Source of the DNA: an uncultured Winogradskyella sp.
GTDB taxonomy: Bacteria > Bacteroidota > Bacteroidia > Flavobacteriales > Flavobacteriaceae
Direction: 5' to 3'
Assembly: GCF_947495255.1 (NCBI RefSeq)
Contig: NZ_CANLYI010000005.1
Span: forward strand, 310,001 to 374,000
DNA length: 64,000 nt
Of this stretch, positions 18,067-28,457 are shown one piece after another (position 1 is the stretch's first letter; each line of letters opens with the position of its first letter). The notes beneath the pieces are model-generated. The model was not told the origin of the DNA. It saw nothing but the letters and a program-made list of their open reading frames with translations, and searched no databases. A program made the translations under genes and the position numbers.

Positions 18067-19125
18067 ATGACTGCTTTATTAACTATTATAATTGTACTCT
18101 TTGTTGCTATTGCCTTATGGCAAATGGTAAAGATTTTTGACTTGGCTCAGGTGGGCACAACGAATTCTCAGGTTGCCGACGACCATGATAATAAAATCAA
18201 TGGTTATTTAATGATGGGATTTTTAATCTTTATCTATTTAATAACAATCCTTAGTTTTTGGTATTTAGGAGATTTACCATTGATGTCTAATGCTGCCTCA
18301 GAACATGGTGTTGAAGTTGATAATCTAATGATTATCTCAATGGTTGTGATTTTTATAGTGCAAATTTTAACCCAATTTGTACTTCATTTCTTTGCCTATA
18401 AGTACAGAGGAGAAAAGGGTAAGAAAGCATTATTTTATGCTGATAATACAACTTTAGAATTTATCTGGACTGTTATTCCTGTTATTGTATTGGCAGGTTT
18501 AATTATCTATGGATTATTTACTTGGAATGATATTATGAATATCGATGAAGATGAAGATCCTATGGTTATTGAGTTATATGCACAACAGTTTAACTGGAAA
18601 GCACGTTACAGTGGAGCTGATAATGTCTTAGGTAAAGCTAATGTAAGATTAATTGATATTGATCGCGCTAATATCTTAGGGGTTGATGAAGAAGATCCAA
18701 ATGCAAAAGATGATGTAATTGTTACTGAACTTCATTTACCAGTAGGAGAACCAGTTGTATTTAAAATGCGTTCTCAAGATGTATTACACTCGGCTTATAT
18801 GCCTCACTTTAGAGCACAGATGAACTGTGTTCCTGGTATGGTAACACAATTTAGTTTTACACCAACCATTACTACTGCGGATATGAGAGAAAATCCGGAT
18901 ATGGTTGAAAAAGTAAAAAATATTAATGGACTTAGATTAGAGCGAAAAGCTGAAATTGAAGAAGCAGGACAGGAGTTAGTTTACGAATTTGATTACTTAT
19001 TATTATGTAATAAGATTTGTGGTAAATCACACTACAATATGCAAATGAAGATTATTGTAGAAACTCAAGAAGAGTTTGATGCATGGATGAAGGAGCAGAA
19101 AACCTTTCCAAATTCATTAAATTAA
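18067..19125 (+). CDS. coxB: Cytochrome c oxidase subunit II
   Basis: 352 residues. The C-terminal cupredoxin domain carries the CuA site: His241 in DVLHSAYMPHF, and Cys314, Cys318, His322 and Met325 in CNKICGKSHYNM. No haem c motif is present, so this is not a caa3-type fused subunit. The N-terminal half has four hydrophobic stretches (about 1-24, 45-68, 85-110 and 135-160) where the usual subunit II has two. It lies 23 bases after actF and 32 bases before coxA, consistent with the act complex-oxidase supercomplex known from Flavobacterium johnsoniae. Confidence 0.95.
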   Translation: MTALLTIIIVLFVAIALWQMVKIFDLAQVGTTNSQVADDHDNKINGYLMMGFLIFIYLITILSFWYLGDLPLMSNAASEHGVEVDNLMIISMVVIFIVQILTQFVLHFFAYKYRGEKGKKALFYADNTTLEFIWTVIPVIVLAGLIIYGLFTWNDIMNIDEDEDPMVIELYAQQFNWKARYSGADNVLGKANVRLIDIDRANILGVDEEDPNAKDDVIVTELHLPVGEPVVFKMRSQDVLHSAYMPHFRAQMNCVPGMVTQFSFTPTITTADMRENPDMVEKVKNINGLRLERKAEIEEAGQELVYEFDYLLLCNKICGKSHYNMQMKIIVETQEEFDAWMKEQKTFPNSLN

Positions 19126-19157
19126 TAATATATTTTTAAGAAAAGATAATTCAGATT

Positions 19158-20954
19158 ATGTCAGCAACTATTGATACACACGGTCACGAAGAAGATCACG
19201 ACGTACATCACCATAAAGAAACGTTTATTACTAAATATATTTTTAGTATTGATCATAAAATGATCGCTAAGCAGTATTTAATTACTGGTACTATAATGGG
19301 AGTTATAGGTGTTTTAATGTCTATTATGTTCCGTATGCAAATTGCATGGCCAGAACAGCCAAATGTTTTATTTGAAGCATTATTAGGTAAATGGGCTCCA
19401 GATGGTGTTATGGATGCAGATATTTATTTAGCATTAGTAACTATTCATGGTACCATTATGGTATTCTTTGTACTTACCGCGGGTTTAAGTGGTACGTTTA
19501 GTAACTTATTAATTCCGTTACAAATTGGTGCGAGAGATATGGCCTCAGGATTCCTAAACATGGTATCTTATTGGTTATTCTTTTTATCTAGTGTTATAAT
19601 GATTTGTTCATTATTTGTTGAAGCTGGACCAGCTGCTGCGGGTTGGACGATTTACCCACCTTTATCTGCATTGCCTATGGCATCAGGTGGTTCTGGTATG
19701 GGAATGACTTTATGGTTAGTTTCAATGGCTATCTTTATTGCATCGTCATTATTAGGGTCATTAAATTATATTGTTACCGTAATTAACTTACGTACAAAAG
19801 GAATGTCAATGACAAGATTGCCACTTACAATTTGGGCTTTCTTTGTAACAGCTGTTATTGGTGTTGTTTCATTCCCTGTATTATTATCTGCAGCATTATT
19901 ATTAATAATGGATAGAAGTTTTGGTACATCATTCTTTTTATCAGATATATTTATTCAAGGAGAAGTTTTACATTACCAAGGTGGTTCTCCTGTATTATTT
20001 GAGCACTTATTTTGGTTCTTAGGTCACCCAGAAGTATATATTGTAATTTTACCAGCAATGGGATTAGTGTCTGAAATTATGGCTTCTAATTCACGTAAAC
20101 CAATTTTTGGTTATCGTGCAATGATTGCTTCAATTTTAGCAATTGCATTCTTATCTACTATTGTTTGGGGCCACCACATGTTTATTTCAGGTATGAATCC
20201 TTTCTTAGGGTCTGTATTTACATTTACAACATTGTTAATTGCAATACCTTCAGCTGTAAAAGCCTTCAACTGGATTACCACCATTTGGAAAGGTAATCTG
20301 CAAATGAATCCAGCCATGTTATTTTCTATTGGCTTTGTATCTACTTTTATTACAGGTGGATTAACAGGAATCATTTTAGGAGATTCAGCTTTAGATATTA
20401 ACGTTCACGATACATATTTTGTTATTGCACACTTCCACTTAGTAATGGGTATTTCTGCTCTTTACGGTATGTTTGCAGGTATTTATCATTGGTATCCAAA
20501 AATGTTTGGACGTATGTTAAATAAAAACTTAGGTTATTTGCATTTCTGGATTACTGCAGTGTGTGCATACGGAGTTTTCTTCCCAATGCACTTTATCGGT
20601 ATGGCAGGTTTACCTAGACGTTATTATACAAATTCAAACTTTCCATTATTCGATGATTTAACAAATGCAAATGTTGTGATTACAATATTCGCAATCGTTG
20701 GTGGTCTTGCACAGATTATATATTTATATAACTTCTTTGCAAGTATGTTCTTTGGTAAGAAAGCTGAGCAAAACCCTTGGAGATCTACAACATTAGAATG
20801 GACTACACCAGTTGAACATATTCATGGTAACTGGCCAGGAGCTATTCCTCACGTTTATCGTTGGTCTTATGATTACAGTAAGCCAGGTCATGATGTAGAC
20901 TTTGTACCTCAAAACGTTCCTTTAAAAGAAGGAGAAGAGGAATTACAACATTAA
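19158..20954 (+). CDS. coxA: Cytochrome c oxidase subunit I
   Basis: 598 residues with twelve or more helices. It is the haem-copper catalytic subunit that reduces oxygen and pumps protons. The active site is visible as HPEVYIVILPAMG (Cu ligand His and the cross-linked Tyr), WGHHMFISGMNP (the two further Cu ligands) and HDTYFVIAHFHLVMG (haem ligands). An N-terminal polar segment rich in His (HGHEEDHDVHHHKE) precedes the first helix. It is the last gene of the act-cox operon and is followed by a strong terminator. Confidence 0.97.
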   Translation: MSATIDTHGHEEDHDVHHHKETFITKYIFSIDHKMIAKQYLITGTIMGVIGVLMSIMFRMQIAWPEQPNVLFEALLGKWAPDGVMDADIYLALVTIHGTIMVFFVLTAGLSGTFSNLLIPLQIGARDMASGFLNMVSYWLFFLSSVIMICSLFVEAGPAAAGWTIYPPLSALPMASGGSGMGMTLWLVSMAIFIASSLLGSLNYIVTVINLRTKGMSMTRLPLTIWAFFVTAVIGVVSFPVLLSAALLLIMDRSFGTSFFLSDIFIQGEVLHYQGGSPVLFEHLFWFLGHPEVYIVILPAMGLVSEIMASNSRKPIFGYRAMIASILAIAFLSTIVWGHHMFISGMNPFLGSVFTFTTLLIAIPSAVKAFNWITTIWKGNLQMNPAMLFSIGFVSTFITGGLTGIILGDSALDINVHDTYFVIAHFHLVMGISALYGMFAGIYHWYPKMFGRMLNKNLGYLHFWITAVCAYGVFFPMHFIGMAGLPRRYYTNSNFPLFDDLTNANVVITIFAIVGGLAQIIYLYNFFASMFFGKKAEQNPWRSTTLEWTTPVEHIHGNWPGAIPHVYRWSYDYSKPGHDVDFVPQNVPLKEGEEELQH

Positions 20955-21000
20955 ACTTGTCTCTATTAAAATGGGATTTAATTAACGAGACTCACAATAT

Positions 21001-21031
21001 AAAAGCCTTTCTGTTTTCAGAAAGGCTTTTT
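21001..21031 (+). terminator. Terminator of the act-cox operon
   Basis: AAAAGCCTTTCTG (21001-21013) pairs perfectly with CAGAAAGGCTTTT (21018-21030) around TTTT, and a T tract follows. It lies 46 bases beyond the coxA stop. Confidence 0.9.
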
Positions 21032-21034
21032 CGT

Positions 21035-21042
21035 TATATTTG
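21035..21042 (+). promoter_or_regulatory. Probable -7 element of the ruvB operon
   Basis: TATATTTG at 21035-21042 matches TAnnTTTG, 48 bases before the ruvB ATG and directly after the preceding terminator. The upstream box would fall within the terminator stem and is not well matched. Confidence 0.45.
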
Positions 21043-21090
21043 ATTATTGAATAACAATTAAAAGTAACTCTTGCTTTAGTAGGAAGTATT

Positions 21091-22113
21091 ATGAACGAAA
21101 ACCTAAATCCAAACAACGATAATTTCACACCAGAAGAGTTAGATGTCGAAAAGAAATTAAGACCATTATCGTTTGATGACTTTACAGGCCAAGATCAAGT
21201 ATTAGAAAATCTATTGGTTTTTGTACAAGCGGCAAACCTTAGAGAAGAAGCTCTAGATCATACGTTGTTTCATGGACCTCCTGGTTTAGGTAAAACAACT
21301 TTAGCACACATTTTAGCAAATGAATTAGATGTAGGTATTAAAGTAACTTCTGGACCGGTTTTAGATAAGCCAGGAGACTTAGCAGGCTTACTTACTAATC
21401 TTGATGATCGTGATGTACTTTTTATAGATGAAATTCACAGATTAAGTCCTATTGTAGAAGAGTATCTATACTCAGCAATGGAAGACTATAAAATTGATAT
21501 AATGATTGAGTCTGGACCAAATGCTAGAACTGTTCAACTCAATTTAAATCCTTTTACACTTATTGGTGCAACAACACGTTCAGGATTGTTAACAGCGCCA
21601 ATGCGTGCACGATTTGGTATTCAAAGTCGTTTACAATATTACAAAACAGAATTACTAACAACTATCGTTCAGCGTAGTGCTTCAATATTAAATATGCCTA
21701 TCAGTATGGAGGCAGCTATAGAAATTGCAGGTAGAAGTAGAGGTACACCTCGTATTGCAAATGCCTTATTAAGACGTGTTAGAGATTTTGCCCAAATAAA
21801 AGGTAATGGTAAAATTGATATTGAAATTGCAAAATTTGCACTTAAGGCTCTTAATGTAGATGCTTACGGATTAGATGAAATGGACAATAAGATTCTAACC
21901 ACAATTATCGAAAAATTTAAAGGTGGACCTGTAGGTATTAGCACTATTGCTACAGCAGTGAGCGAAAGTACAGAAACGATTGAAGAAGTCTATGAACCTT
22001 TTTTAATTCAGCAAGGATTCATTATGCGAACACCTCGTGGACGTGAAGTCACCGAACAAGCTTATAAACACTTAGGTAAAATAAAAGGCCCTACCCAAGG
22101 AGGATTGTTTTAA
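21091..22113 (+). CDS. ruvB: Holliday junction branch migration helicase RuvB
   Basis: 340 residues, the usual length. RuvB is the hexameric AAA+ motor that drives branch migration with RuvA. The Walker A motif is GPPGLGKTT (about 65-73), Walker B is LFIDEIHRL, and sensor 1 is LIGATTRSG. The C-terminal winged-helix DNA-binding domain contains [14 protein letters not shown] and ends GLF. The partner ruvA is far away at 54839, as usual in Bacteroidota. It is followed after 24 bases by the P450 gene and may be cotranscribed with it. Confidence 0.97.
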   Translation: MNENLNPNNDNFTPEELDVEKKLRPLSFDDFTGQDQVLENLLVFVQAANLREEALDHTLFHGPPGLGKTTLAHILANELDVGIKVTSGPVLDKPGDLAGLLTNLDDRDVLFIDEIHRLSPIVEEYLYSAMEDYKIDIMIESGPNARTVQLNLNPFTLIGATTRSGLLTAPMRARFGIQSRLQYYKTELLTTIVQRSASILNMPISMEAAIEIAGRSRGTPRIANALLRRVRDFAQIKGNGKIDIEIAKFALKALNVDAYGLDEMDNKILTTIIEKFKGGPVGISTIATAVSESTETIEEVYEPFLIQQGFIMRTPRGREVTEQAYKHLGKIKGPTQGGLF

Positions 22114-22137
22114 GCCAAATTAATAAGACACCTCAAT

Positions 22138-23472
22138 ATGGAAACTAAACAAAATATACCTACTGTGCCTCTTAGGAGATTCTTCAAACATTCTTTAGAA
22201 ATTTTGAAGAACCCTTTACCTTTTCATCATCAAAATTTTGAAGAGCAAGGTGATGTTTTCAAACTTAAAATCGGATTTAAAAACAGCGTCATTTTTATAC
22301 GTGATGCTTCTATGGCAGAATATGTTCTTCAAAAAAATCAAAAGAACTATACAAAATCCAAGATTCAAACTGAAGATTTAGTAAAGTATGTTGGTAAAGG
22401 TTTATTGACGTCAGAGGGAGAGCTATGGAAAAAGCAGCGTAAACTGATTCAGCCAGCTTTTCATAAAAAACAATTAGAGAATCTTTTAGAAAGCATAAAA
22501 GACGCTATTCAATTAGAGTATAATAAGATTATACCAAATAGTGTAATAGACATTTTTCCTATTCTCAATGATTTAGCATTTCAAACGGTTGTAAAGTCGT
22601 TATTTAGTAGTGCTGCAAATCAAACCGATATTAATCGACTTCAATATATTACAGAGCAAGCACAACAGATGTTAGTTAAAGAATTACGCCAGCCTTATTT
22701 AGGTTGGTGGTTTAATGTTAGTGGAGAGATTAAAAAGCATGTAGACCTTACTAATGAAGCTAGGGAAATATTAAAGCGAATAGTTAACGAACGTCGGATT
22801 TCAAATATAAAGGAACACGATTTGTTAGATATGTTGTTAGATGCAAAATATGATGATGGTACTTCCATGGAAGAAGAACAACTTGTAGATGAAATTTTAA
22901 TTCTATTTACAGCAGGACATGAAACGACCTCTAATGCACTTACTTTTATTACGCAATTATTGGCTTTGTATCCAGAATGGCAAGAGAAAATTTATAACGA
23001 GCGTATAGCCTTAAAAAATGAAAGCGATGATTTAATGGATTTAGTTACTAAATCTAAAATTTGTCAGCAAGTTATAGAAGAAGCCATGCGATTGTATCCA
23101 CCAGCTTATTTTATTGATCGTGTTAACAAAGAACCAGACACATTTAATAACATGGATTTTGAAGCTGGATCTAACTTATTGTTTTCAGTTTACGAAATAC
23201 ATCGTCATTCTAAATTATGGGAACAACCAGACGAATTTTTACCCGAGCGTTTCAGTGAAGGAAGCCGAAAGTTTTCATCACAGTACTTTCCTTTTGGAGC
23301 AGGTCCAAGAAAGTGCATAGGAAATAATTTTGCCATGTTTGAAATGATAATTGCAGTTTCAGAACTAGTATCAAGCTATAAAATTATCCCAGATTTTGAA
23401 ACTATTGATATTACACCATTAATCACATTAAAGCCAAAAAATGCATTTTTAAAGTTTGAAGAGAGAATGTAA
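22138..23472 (+). CDS. Cytochrome P450
   Basis: 444 residues. The I-helix oxygen-activation motif is AGHETTSNA, the K-helix ExxR is EEAMRLYPP, and the haem-binding loop [15 protein letters not shown] supplies the thiolate ligand Cys393. There is no signal peptide or membrane anchor, so it is a soluble class I-type monooxygenase that needs separate redox partners; none is adjacent. It overlaps queG by one base (TAATG), so the two are translationally coupled. The substrate cannot be read from the sequence; the sequence type resembles the fatty-acid-hydroxylating CYP4/CYP102-like clan rather than typical bacterial camphor-type P450s, which is a weak inference. Confidence 0.93.
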   Translation: METKQNIPTVPLRRFFKHSLEILKNPLPFHHQNFEEQGDVFKLKIGFKNSVIFIRDASMAEYVLQKNQKNYTKSKIQTEDLVKYVGKGLLTSEGELWKKQRKLIQPAFHKKQLENLLESIKDAIQLEYNKIIPNSVIDIFPILNDLAFQTVVKSLFSSAANQTDINRLQYITEQAQQMLVKELRQPYLGWWFNVSGEIKKHVDLTNEAREILKRIVNERRISNIKEHDLLDMLLDAKYDDGTSMEEEQLVDEILILFTAGHETTSNALTFITQLLALYPEWQEKIYNERIALKNESDDLMDLVTKSKICQQVIEEAMRLYPPAYFIDRVNKEPDTFNNMDFEAGSNLLFSVYEIHRHSKLWEQPDEFLPERFSEGSRKFSSQYFPFGAGPRKCIGNNFAMFEMIIAVSELVSSYKIIPDFETIDITPLITLKPKNAFLKFEERM

Positions 23473-24398
23473 TGCTTAATAATACCACTAAATATACTGA
23501 GTTGATTAAATCCGAAGCTAAACGTCTCGGATTTTTGTCTTGTGGTATAAGTAAAGCAGGATTTTTAGAAGAAGAAGCACCACGCCTAGAAACTTGGCTT
23601 AACAAGAATATGAATGGAGAAATGCGTTACATGGAAAACCATTTCGATAAACGTTTAGATCCAACCTTATTAGTTGAAGGTTCAAAATCTGTGGTGTCTT
23701 TGCTATTAAATTATTACCCTTCTGAAATTCAGGATCAAGATTCTTATAAAATTTCAAAATATGCTTATGGCAACGATTATCATCATATTATAAAACACAA
23801 GTTAAAATCACTTTTGTATTTTATTCAAGATGAAATAGGAGAAGTTGGTGGACGCGCTTTTGTAGATTCCGCACCAGTTTTAGACAAGGCTTGGGCTGCA
23901 AAATCTGGTTTAGGTTGGATTGGGAAACATAGTAATTTATTAACTCAGCAAGTTGGCTCATTCTATTTTATAGCTGAATTAATAATAGACTTAGAATTAG
24001 ATTATGATACACCTGTAACTAATCATTGCGGAACTTGTACTGCTTGTATTGATGCTTGCCCAACGGAAGCGATTACAGAACCTTATGTGGTAGATGGCAG
24101 TAAATGTATTTCTTACTTTACAATAGAACTCAAAGAAAATATTCCCTCAGAATTTAAAGGGCAGTTTAATGACTGGATGTTTGGTTGCGATATTTGTCAA
24201 GATGTTTGCCCTTGGAATAGATTTTCAAAACCACATAACGAACCTTTGTTTAATCCACATCCTGAGTTATTAGATATGACCAAAAAGGATTGGGAAGAGA
24301 TTACTGAAGATACCTTTAAAAAAGTGTTTCAAAAATCAGCATTGAAGCGAACTAAGTTTTCTGGATTGGAACGAAATATTGGGTTTTTAAAAGACTAG
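23472..24398 (+). CDS. queG: Epoxyqueuosine reductase QueG
   Basis: 308 residues. QueG carries out the last step of queuosine synthesis on tRNA, reducing epoxyqueuosine with cobalamin and two 4Fe-4S clusters. The N-terminal cobalamin-binding part contains [15 protein letters not shown]. Cluster motifs are [12 protein letters not shown] (Cys186, 189, 192, 196) and [11 protein letters not shown] (Cys239, 242, 246). Length fits the short Bacteroidota form lacking the C-terminal HEAT repeats of the longer enzymes. Start overlaps the P450 stop by one base. Confidence 0.95.
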   Translation: MLNNTTKYTELIKSEAKRLGFLSCGISKAGFLEEEAPRLETWLNKNMNGEMRYMENHFDKRLDPTLLVEGSKSVVSLLLNYYPSEIQDQDSYKISKYAYGNDYHHIIKHKLKSLLYFIQDEIGEVGGRAFVDSAPVLDKAWAAKSGLGWIGKHSNLLTQQVGSFYFIAELIIDLELDYDTPVTNHCGTCTACIDACPTEAITEPYVVDGSKCISYFTIELKENIPSEFKGQFNDWMFGCDICQDVCPWNRFSKPHNEPLFNPHPELLDMTKKDWEEITEDTFKKVFQKSALKRTKFSGLERNIGFLKD

Positions 24399-24645
24399 TT
24401 CTTCACTAATCAAATTTTATTTAATGGAATTGATTAAAATTCCTCTAGTACTCTTTACGATTAAATATTATGTACATTTTTAGTCTCTACTAACAATAAA
24501 TAAAGACTTTAAAATAAGAGCAATCAATAAACGATATATTACCGAAATCGTTTTCGGATGCAGAAAGGCCTAATTGTGGCTAATAATTAATTACCATATA
24601 TAAAGTTTAGTTAATTTAACGTGCTAATAGGTAACAAACTAAATT
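24399..24645. other. Regulatory intergenic region upstream of the first sugar operon
   Basis: 247 bases without a coding frame. It holds a LacI-type operator at 24542-24557, 89 bases before the ATG of the transporter gene. An AT-rich stretch after it (about 24590-24640) probably contains the promoter, but no exact TAnnTTTG is present. No clear terminator for queG was seen. Confidence 0.5.
24542..24557. promoter_or_regulatory. LacI-family operator 1
   Basis: CCGAAATCGTTTTCGG is a near-palindrome with a central CG, the usual form of LacI/GalR-family operators. Its 14-base core CGAAATCGTTTTCG recurs identically (either orientation) at 28830, 45617 and 45637. It lies upstream of the transporter-GH32-fructokinase operon. 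Confidence 0.8.
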
Positions 24646-25971
24646 ATGAACAAAAAGATATTAATCTGGTCGATAACAGCAGCCTTGGCTGGATTTTTAT
24701 TCGGTTTTGATACTGTTGTCATTTCTGGAGCAGAAAAAAAATTACAAACATTATGGGGTTCTTCAGATATGTTTCATGGTGTTGTAGTAATTGGAATGGC
24801 ACTGTGGGGAACTGTTGTAGGTGCTTTATTTGGTGGAATTCCAACAAATAAACTAGGCCGTAAAAAAACATTGTTTTGGATAGGTGTTTTGTATACCATT
24901 TCAGCAATTGGCTCTGCATTGTCTAACGATCCCGTAACATTTGCTGTTTTTAGATTCATCGGTGGTTTAGGTGTAGGAGCATCAACAATTGCCGCACCAG
25001 CCTATATTTCAGAAATCGCACCAGCCAAAGATAGAGGTAAACTAGTGGGTCTATATCAATTCAATATTGTATTTGGTATCCTTGTAGCATTTCTATCTAA
25101 TTATCTTTTAAATGATATAGGTGAAAACGCATGGAGATGGATGGTTGGTGTGGAAGCGATTCCTGCAGTTATATACACACTATTTGTTTTGACTGTTCCA
25201 CAAAGTCCGAGATGGTTATTAACTAAGTTAAGAAATAGTGAAGCGGTCAGTGTACTCCAAATAATAAATCCAGATCAAGATCCAGAAAAACTCATGTTAG
25301 AGATTAAAAACGAAATGGAAAATACGGTACCTAACGAAAACATTTTTTTGAAAAAGTATAGGTATCCGTTAATCTTAGCTTTTTTAATAGCATTTTTTAA
25401 TCAATTATCTGGTATTAATGCATTGCTTTACTATGCTCCTAGAATTTTAGCAGAAGCAGGATTAGAGGAAAGTTCTGCACTTTTAAGTAGTATAGGAGTT
25501 GGTGTTACTAATTTATTGTTTACGCTATTAGGTATTTTTTTAATTGATAGATTAGGTAGAAAGCAGTTAATGTATATTGGATCTATAGGATATATCGTTT
25601 CATTAAGTTTAGTGTCATTAGCGTTCTTCTTAGATTGGGAAGGCGGTTTTATGCCTGTGTTTTTATTCTTGTTTATTGCTGCGCACGCCATAGGTCAAGG
25701 AACTGTAATTTGGGTGTTTATTTCTGAGATTTTCCCAAATCATTTAAGAGGCTCTGGGCAATCATTTGGTAGTTCTGTTCATTGGGTGCTGGCAGCTATA
25801 GTACCATCGTTAGTACCAGTTCTTTTTTCAACTATTGGAGCTGGAACTGTATTCATGATATTTGCTATAATGATGGTATTTCAACTATTATTTGTAATTT
25901 TTATGATGCCAGAAACTAAAGGGATTTCACTTGAAAAACTAAGTAAAAAATTAATCAGAGATGAAAAATAA
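24646..25971 (+). CDS. MFS sugar porter (SP family)
   Basis: 441 residues with twelve predicted helices. Family motifs are visible: GFLFGFDTVVISGAE at the N-terminus, NKLGRKKT between helices 2 and 3, PQSPRWLL before the central loop, NQLSGINALLYYAP at helix 7, and the terminal PETKG. These are the signatures of GLUT/XylE-type proton-coupled monosaccharide transporters of the inner membrane. The GH32 gene starts 11 bases before its stop and a fructokinase follows, so fructose, perhaps also glucose, is the likely substrate. Confidence 0.92.
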   Translation: MNKKILIWSITAALAGFLFGFDTVVISGAEKKLQTLWGSSDMFHGVVVIGMALWGTVVGALFGGIPTNKLGRKKTLFWIGVLYTISAIGSALSNDPVTFAVFRFIGGLGVGASTIAAPAYISEIAPAKDRGKLVGLYQFNIVFGILVAFLSNYLLNDIGENAWRWMVGVEAIPAVIYTLFVLTVPQSPRWLLTKLRNSEAVSVLQIINPDQDPEKLMLEIKNEMENTVPNENIFLKKYRYPLILAFLIAFFNQLSGINALLYYAPRILAEAGLEESSALLSSIGVGVTNLLFTLLGIFLIDRLGRKQLMYIGSIGYIVSLSLVSLAFFLDWEGGFMPVFLFLFIAAHAIGQGTVIWVFISEIFPNHLRGSGQSFGSSVHWVLAAIVPSLVPVLFSTIGAGTVFMIFAIMMVFQLLFVIFMMPETKGISLEKLSKKLIRDEK

Positions 25972-27577
25972 ATTATACAATTATTTACTATTGATTTCTT
26001 TAGGAATCTTTTTAGTTAACATAACAGCTTGTAAAGAAAACAAATCTAAAAAGCAGGAAGACGCTGTAGTAGTTTCTGAAACAAGTCTTGAAGAGGAGCT
26101 TTATAGGCCTAATTTTCATTTTACGCCAGAAGCTAATTGGATGAATGATCCAAATGGTATGTTTTATCTAAACGGAAAATATCATTTATATTTTCAATAT
26201 TACCCAGAAAGTAATGTTTGGGGTCCAATGCATTGGGGACATGCTATTAGTGATGATATGATTAATTGGAAAGAACAACCAATAGCGCTTTATCCAGATG
26301 ATTTAGGTCTCATTTTCTCTGGTAGTATTGTAGTGGATACAAACAACACATCTGGGTTTGGTGAAAATGGTATCGCACCTGTGGTTGCCATTTTTACGCA
26401 TCACAATATGCAAGGTGAAAAAGACGGTAAATTAGATTTTCAAACACAGTCAATTGCTTATTCTCTGGATGAAGGATTTACATGGACTAAGTATAGTAAT
26501 AATCCCGTGATTTCAAATCCAGGAATTAAAGACTTTAGGGATCCAAAAGTTATTTGGGATGATAAAAATAAAAAATGGATTATGTCATTGGCTGCTGGTA
26601 ATAAAATTATGTTTTACAGTTCTACTAACTTAAAGGAATGGAATTTTGAATCTGATTTCGGTGAAAACCTAGGGCAACATGGAGGACTTTGGGAATGCCC
26701 AGATTTATTTCCAATAAAAGTAGATGGAAGTGATGAAACTAAATGGGTGTTGATTGTAAGTATCAATCCTGCAGGTCCAAATGGCGGAAGCGCTACTCAA
26801 TATTTTATAGGTGATTTTAATGGAAAAAGTTTTGAGTTAGATAAGAAGTTTTCTAAGCAATTAAATGAAGATAATGCGGTGTGGTTAGATTATGGGCGAG
26901 ATAATTATGCAGGTGTTACTTGGTCTAATATTCCAGAAACTGATGGTAGAAAATTATTTATTGGTTGGATGTCTAATTGGGAATATGCTAGAGATGTTCC
27001 AACTTTTAAATGGAGAAGCACAATGACAATAGCTAGAGAACTTAAACTCAAAAGCAATAAAGACAAATTTATATTACATAGCTTACCAGTGGATGAATTG
27101 AATAGTTATAGCAATAAAACTATTAAAAAAGACAAAATAGAAAGTTCAGATATTAAAAAATTGTTGAATGACTCTGATTTAGATATGGCTAAGTTAAATC
27201 TTGAATTTGAACTTAATGATTTAAAAGAAGAAACCTATAATATTTCTTTCTATAATAAAGAAGGTGATACACTTATAATAGGATTAAACAACTTGGACAA
27301 TAAGTTTTTTATTAATAGACAAAAATCTGGTAAAGTAGATTTTTCAGAAAAATTTGCTCCAAATACTTCTACCGTCTCAATGCAAAAAGGGATGAAATCT
27401 CTAAAGTTCCAAATTCTTTTAGATAAGACTTCAATTGAAATATTCTTAAATGATGGAGAAATAGTTATGACAGAATTGTTTTTTCCTAATTATCCTTTAG
27501 AATTGTTTTCGATAACATCTAAGGACAAAACCTTTAAAATAGAAAATCTACAAATTCAAGAATTTAAGTTTAATTAA
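25961..27577 (+). CDS. GH32 beta-fructosidase lipoprotein (levanase/inulinase/invertase type)
   Basis: 538 residues. A lipoprotein signal ends in the lipobox NITAC, followed by a Lys/Glu-rich tether. The five-bladed propeller carries the three catalytic signatures: WMNDPNG (nucleophile Asp63), FRDPK (transition-state Asp194) and WECPDLF (acid/base Glu245). A GH32 C-terminal beta-sandwich starts near residue 370. It should release fructose from sucrose, inulin or levan outside the cytoplasm. Which polymer is preferred cannot be told. It overlaps the sugar porter by 11 bases and the fructokinase follows immediately (1 base), so uptake and phosphorylation of the product are co-encoded. Confidence 0.95.
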   Translation: MKNKLYNYLLLISLGIFLVNITACKENKSKKQEDAVVVSETSLEEELYRPNFHFTPEANWMNDPNGMFYLNGKYHLYFQYYPESNVWGPMHWGHAISDDMINWKEQPIALYPDDLGLIFSGSIVVDTNNTSGFGENGIAPVVAIFTHHNMQGEKDGKLDFQTQSIAYSLDEGFTWTKYSNNPVISNPGIKDFRDPKVIWDDKNKKWIMSLAAGNKIMFYSSTNLKEWNFESDFGENLGQHGGLWECPDLFPIKVDGSDETKWVLIVSINPAGPNGGSATQYFIGDFNGKSFELDKKFSKQLNEDNAVWLDYGRDNYAGVTWSNIPETDGRKLFIGWMSNWEYARDVPTFKWRSTMTIARELKLKSNKDKFILHSLPVDELNSYSNKTIKKDKIESSDIKKLLNDSDLDMAKLNLEFELNDLKEETYNISFYNKEGDTLIIGLNNLDNKFFINRQKSGKVDFSEKFAPNTSTVSMQKGMKSLKFQILLDKTSIEIFLNDGEIVMTELFFPNYPLELFSITSKDKTFKIENLQIQEFKFN

Positions 27578-27578
27578 T

Positions 27579-28457
27579 ATGTCTAATATTGTTTGTTTTG
27601 GTGAAATTTTATGGGATGTGTTTCCTACGCACAAGAAGATTGGTGGAGCACCTCTAAATGTTGCATTGAGATTACGTTCTTTTGGCAATGAGGTAACTAT
27701 AATTAGTAGTGTAGGCAATGATAAAGATGGAAGTGAGCTTATAAAATTTATAAAAGAAAAAGGTATTTTGTATAAAGAAGTGCAAGTAAGTGATACTTAT
27801 AAAACGGGTTGTGTTAAAGTTGCATTAGATAATAATGGCTCAGCAACTTATGATATAGAATTTCCTTGTGCATGGGATTATATTGAATTACATAAGTCTT
27901 CTGTAGACATTGTAAAGAATTCTGACGCATTCATCTACGGAAGCCTTATCTGCAGAAATGATATGTCTAAGTCCACGCTACAAGAGCTATTAAAATTTGC
28001 AAGATTTAAAGTCTTTGATATAAATTTAAGAGTACCACACTATAACATGACTCAATTAGAAGAATTAATGAATGATGCCGATTTCATTAAGTTTAATGAT
28101 GAAGAATTGATAGAGATATGTGAGCATCTTAATTATAAATATGAAGATATAGAAGATGCCATTAGGTTTATTGCCAAAACTACAAGAACAAATAACATTT
28201 GTGTAACCTTAGGTGGAGATGGTGCATTGTTATTTAAAGATGATAATATCTTTAAAAGTTTAGGATATAAGGTAACCGTTAAAGATACTGTAGGTGCAGG
28301 TGATTCTTTTTTAGCTACTTTAATAAATAAATTATTGAGCAATATCCATCCACAGGAGTCTTTAGAATATGCTTGTGCTATAGGAGCATTAGTAGCATCA
28401 AAGGATGGAGCAAATCCTAATATTAAAACAGTAGAAGTTAAATCACTAATGGGTTAG
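27579..28457 (+). CDS. PfkB-family fructokinase
   Basis: 292 residues. The ribokinase fold is recognised by the N-terminal stretch CFGEILWDVFP, IGGAPLNVALRLRSFG, and the C-terminal signature DTVGAGDSFLATL with catalytic base Asp242. PfkB members with GGAPxNVA and this context phosphorylate free fructose to fructose 6-phosphate. Third gene of the transporter-GH32-kinase operon. A second, different PfkB kinase lies at 47320. Confidence 0.92.
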   Translation: MSNIVCFGEILWDVFPTHKKIGGAPLNVALRLRSFGNEVTIISSVGNDKDGSELIKFIKEKGILYKEVQVSDTYKTGCVKVALDNNGSATYDIEFPCAWDYIELHKSSVDIVKNSDAFIYGSLICRNDMSKSTLQELLKFARFKVFDINLRVPHYNMTQLEELMNDADFIKFNDEELIEICEHLNYKYEDIEDAIRFIAKTTRTNNICVTLGGDGALLFKDDNIFKSLGYKVTVKDTVGAGDSFLATLINKLLSNIHPQESLEYACAIGALVASKDGANPNIKTVEVKSLMG

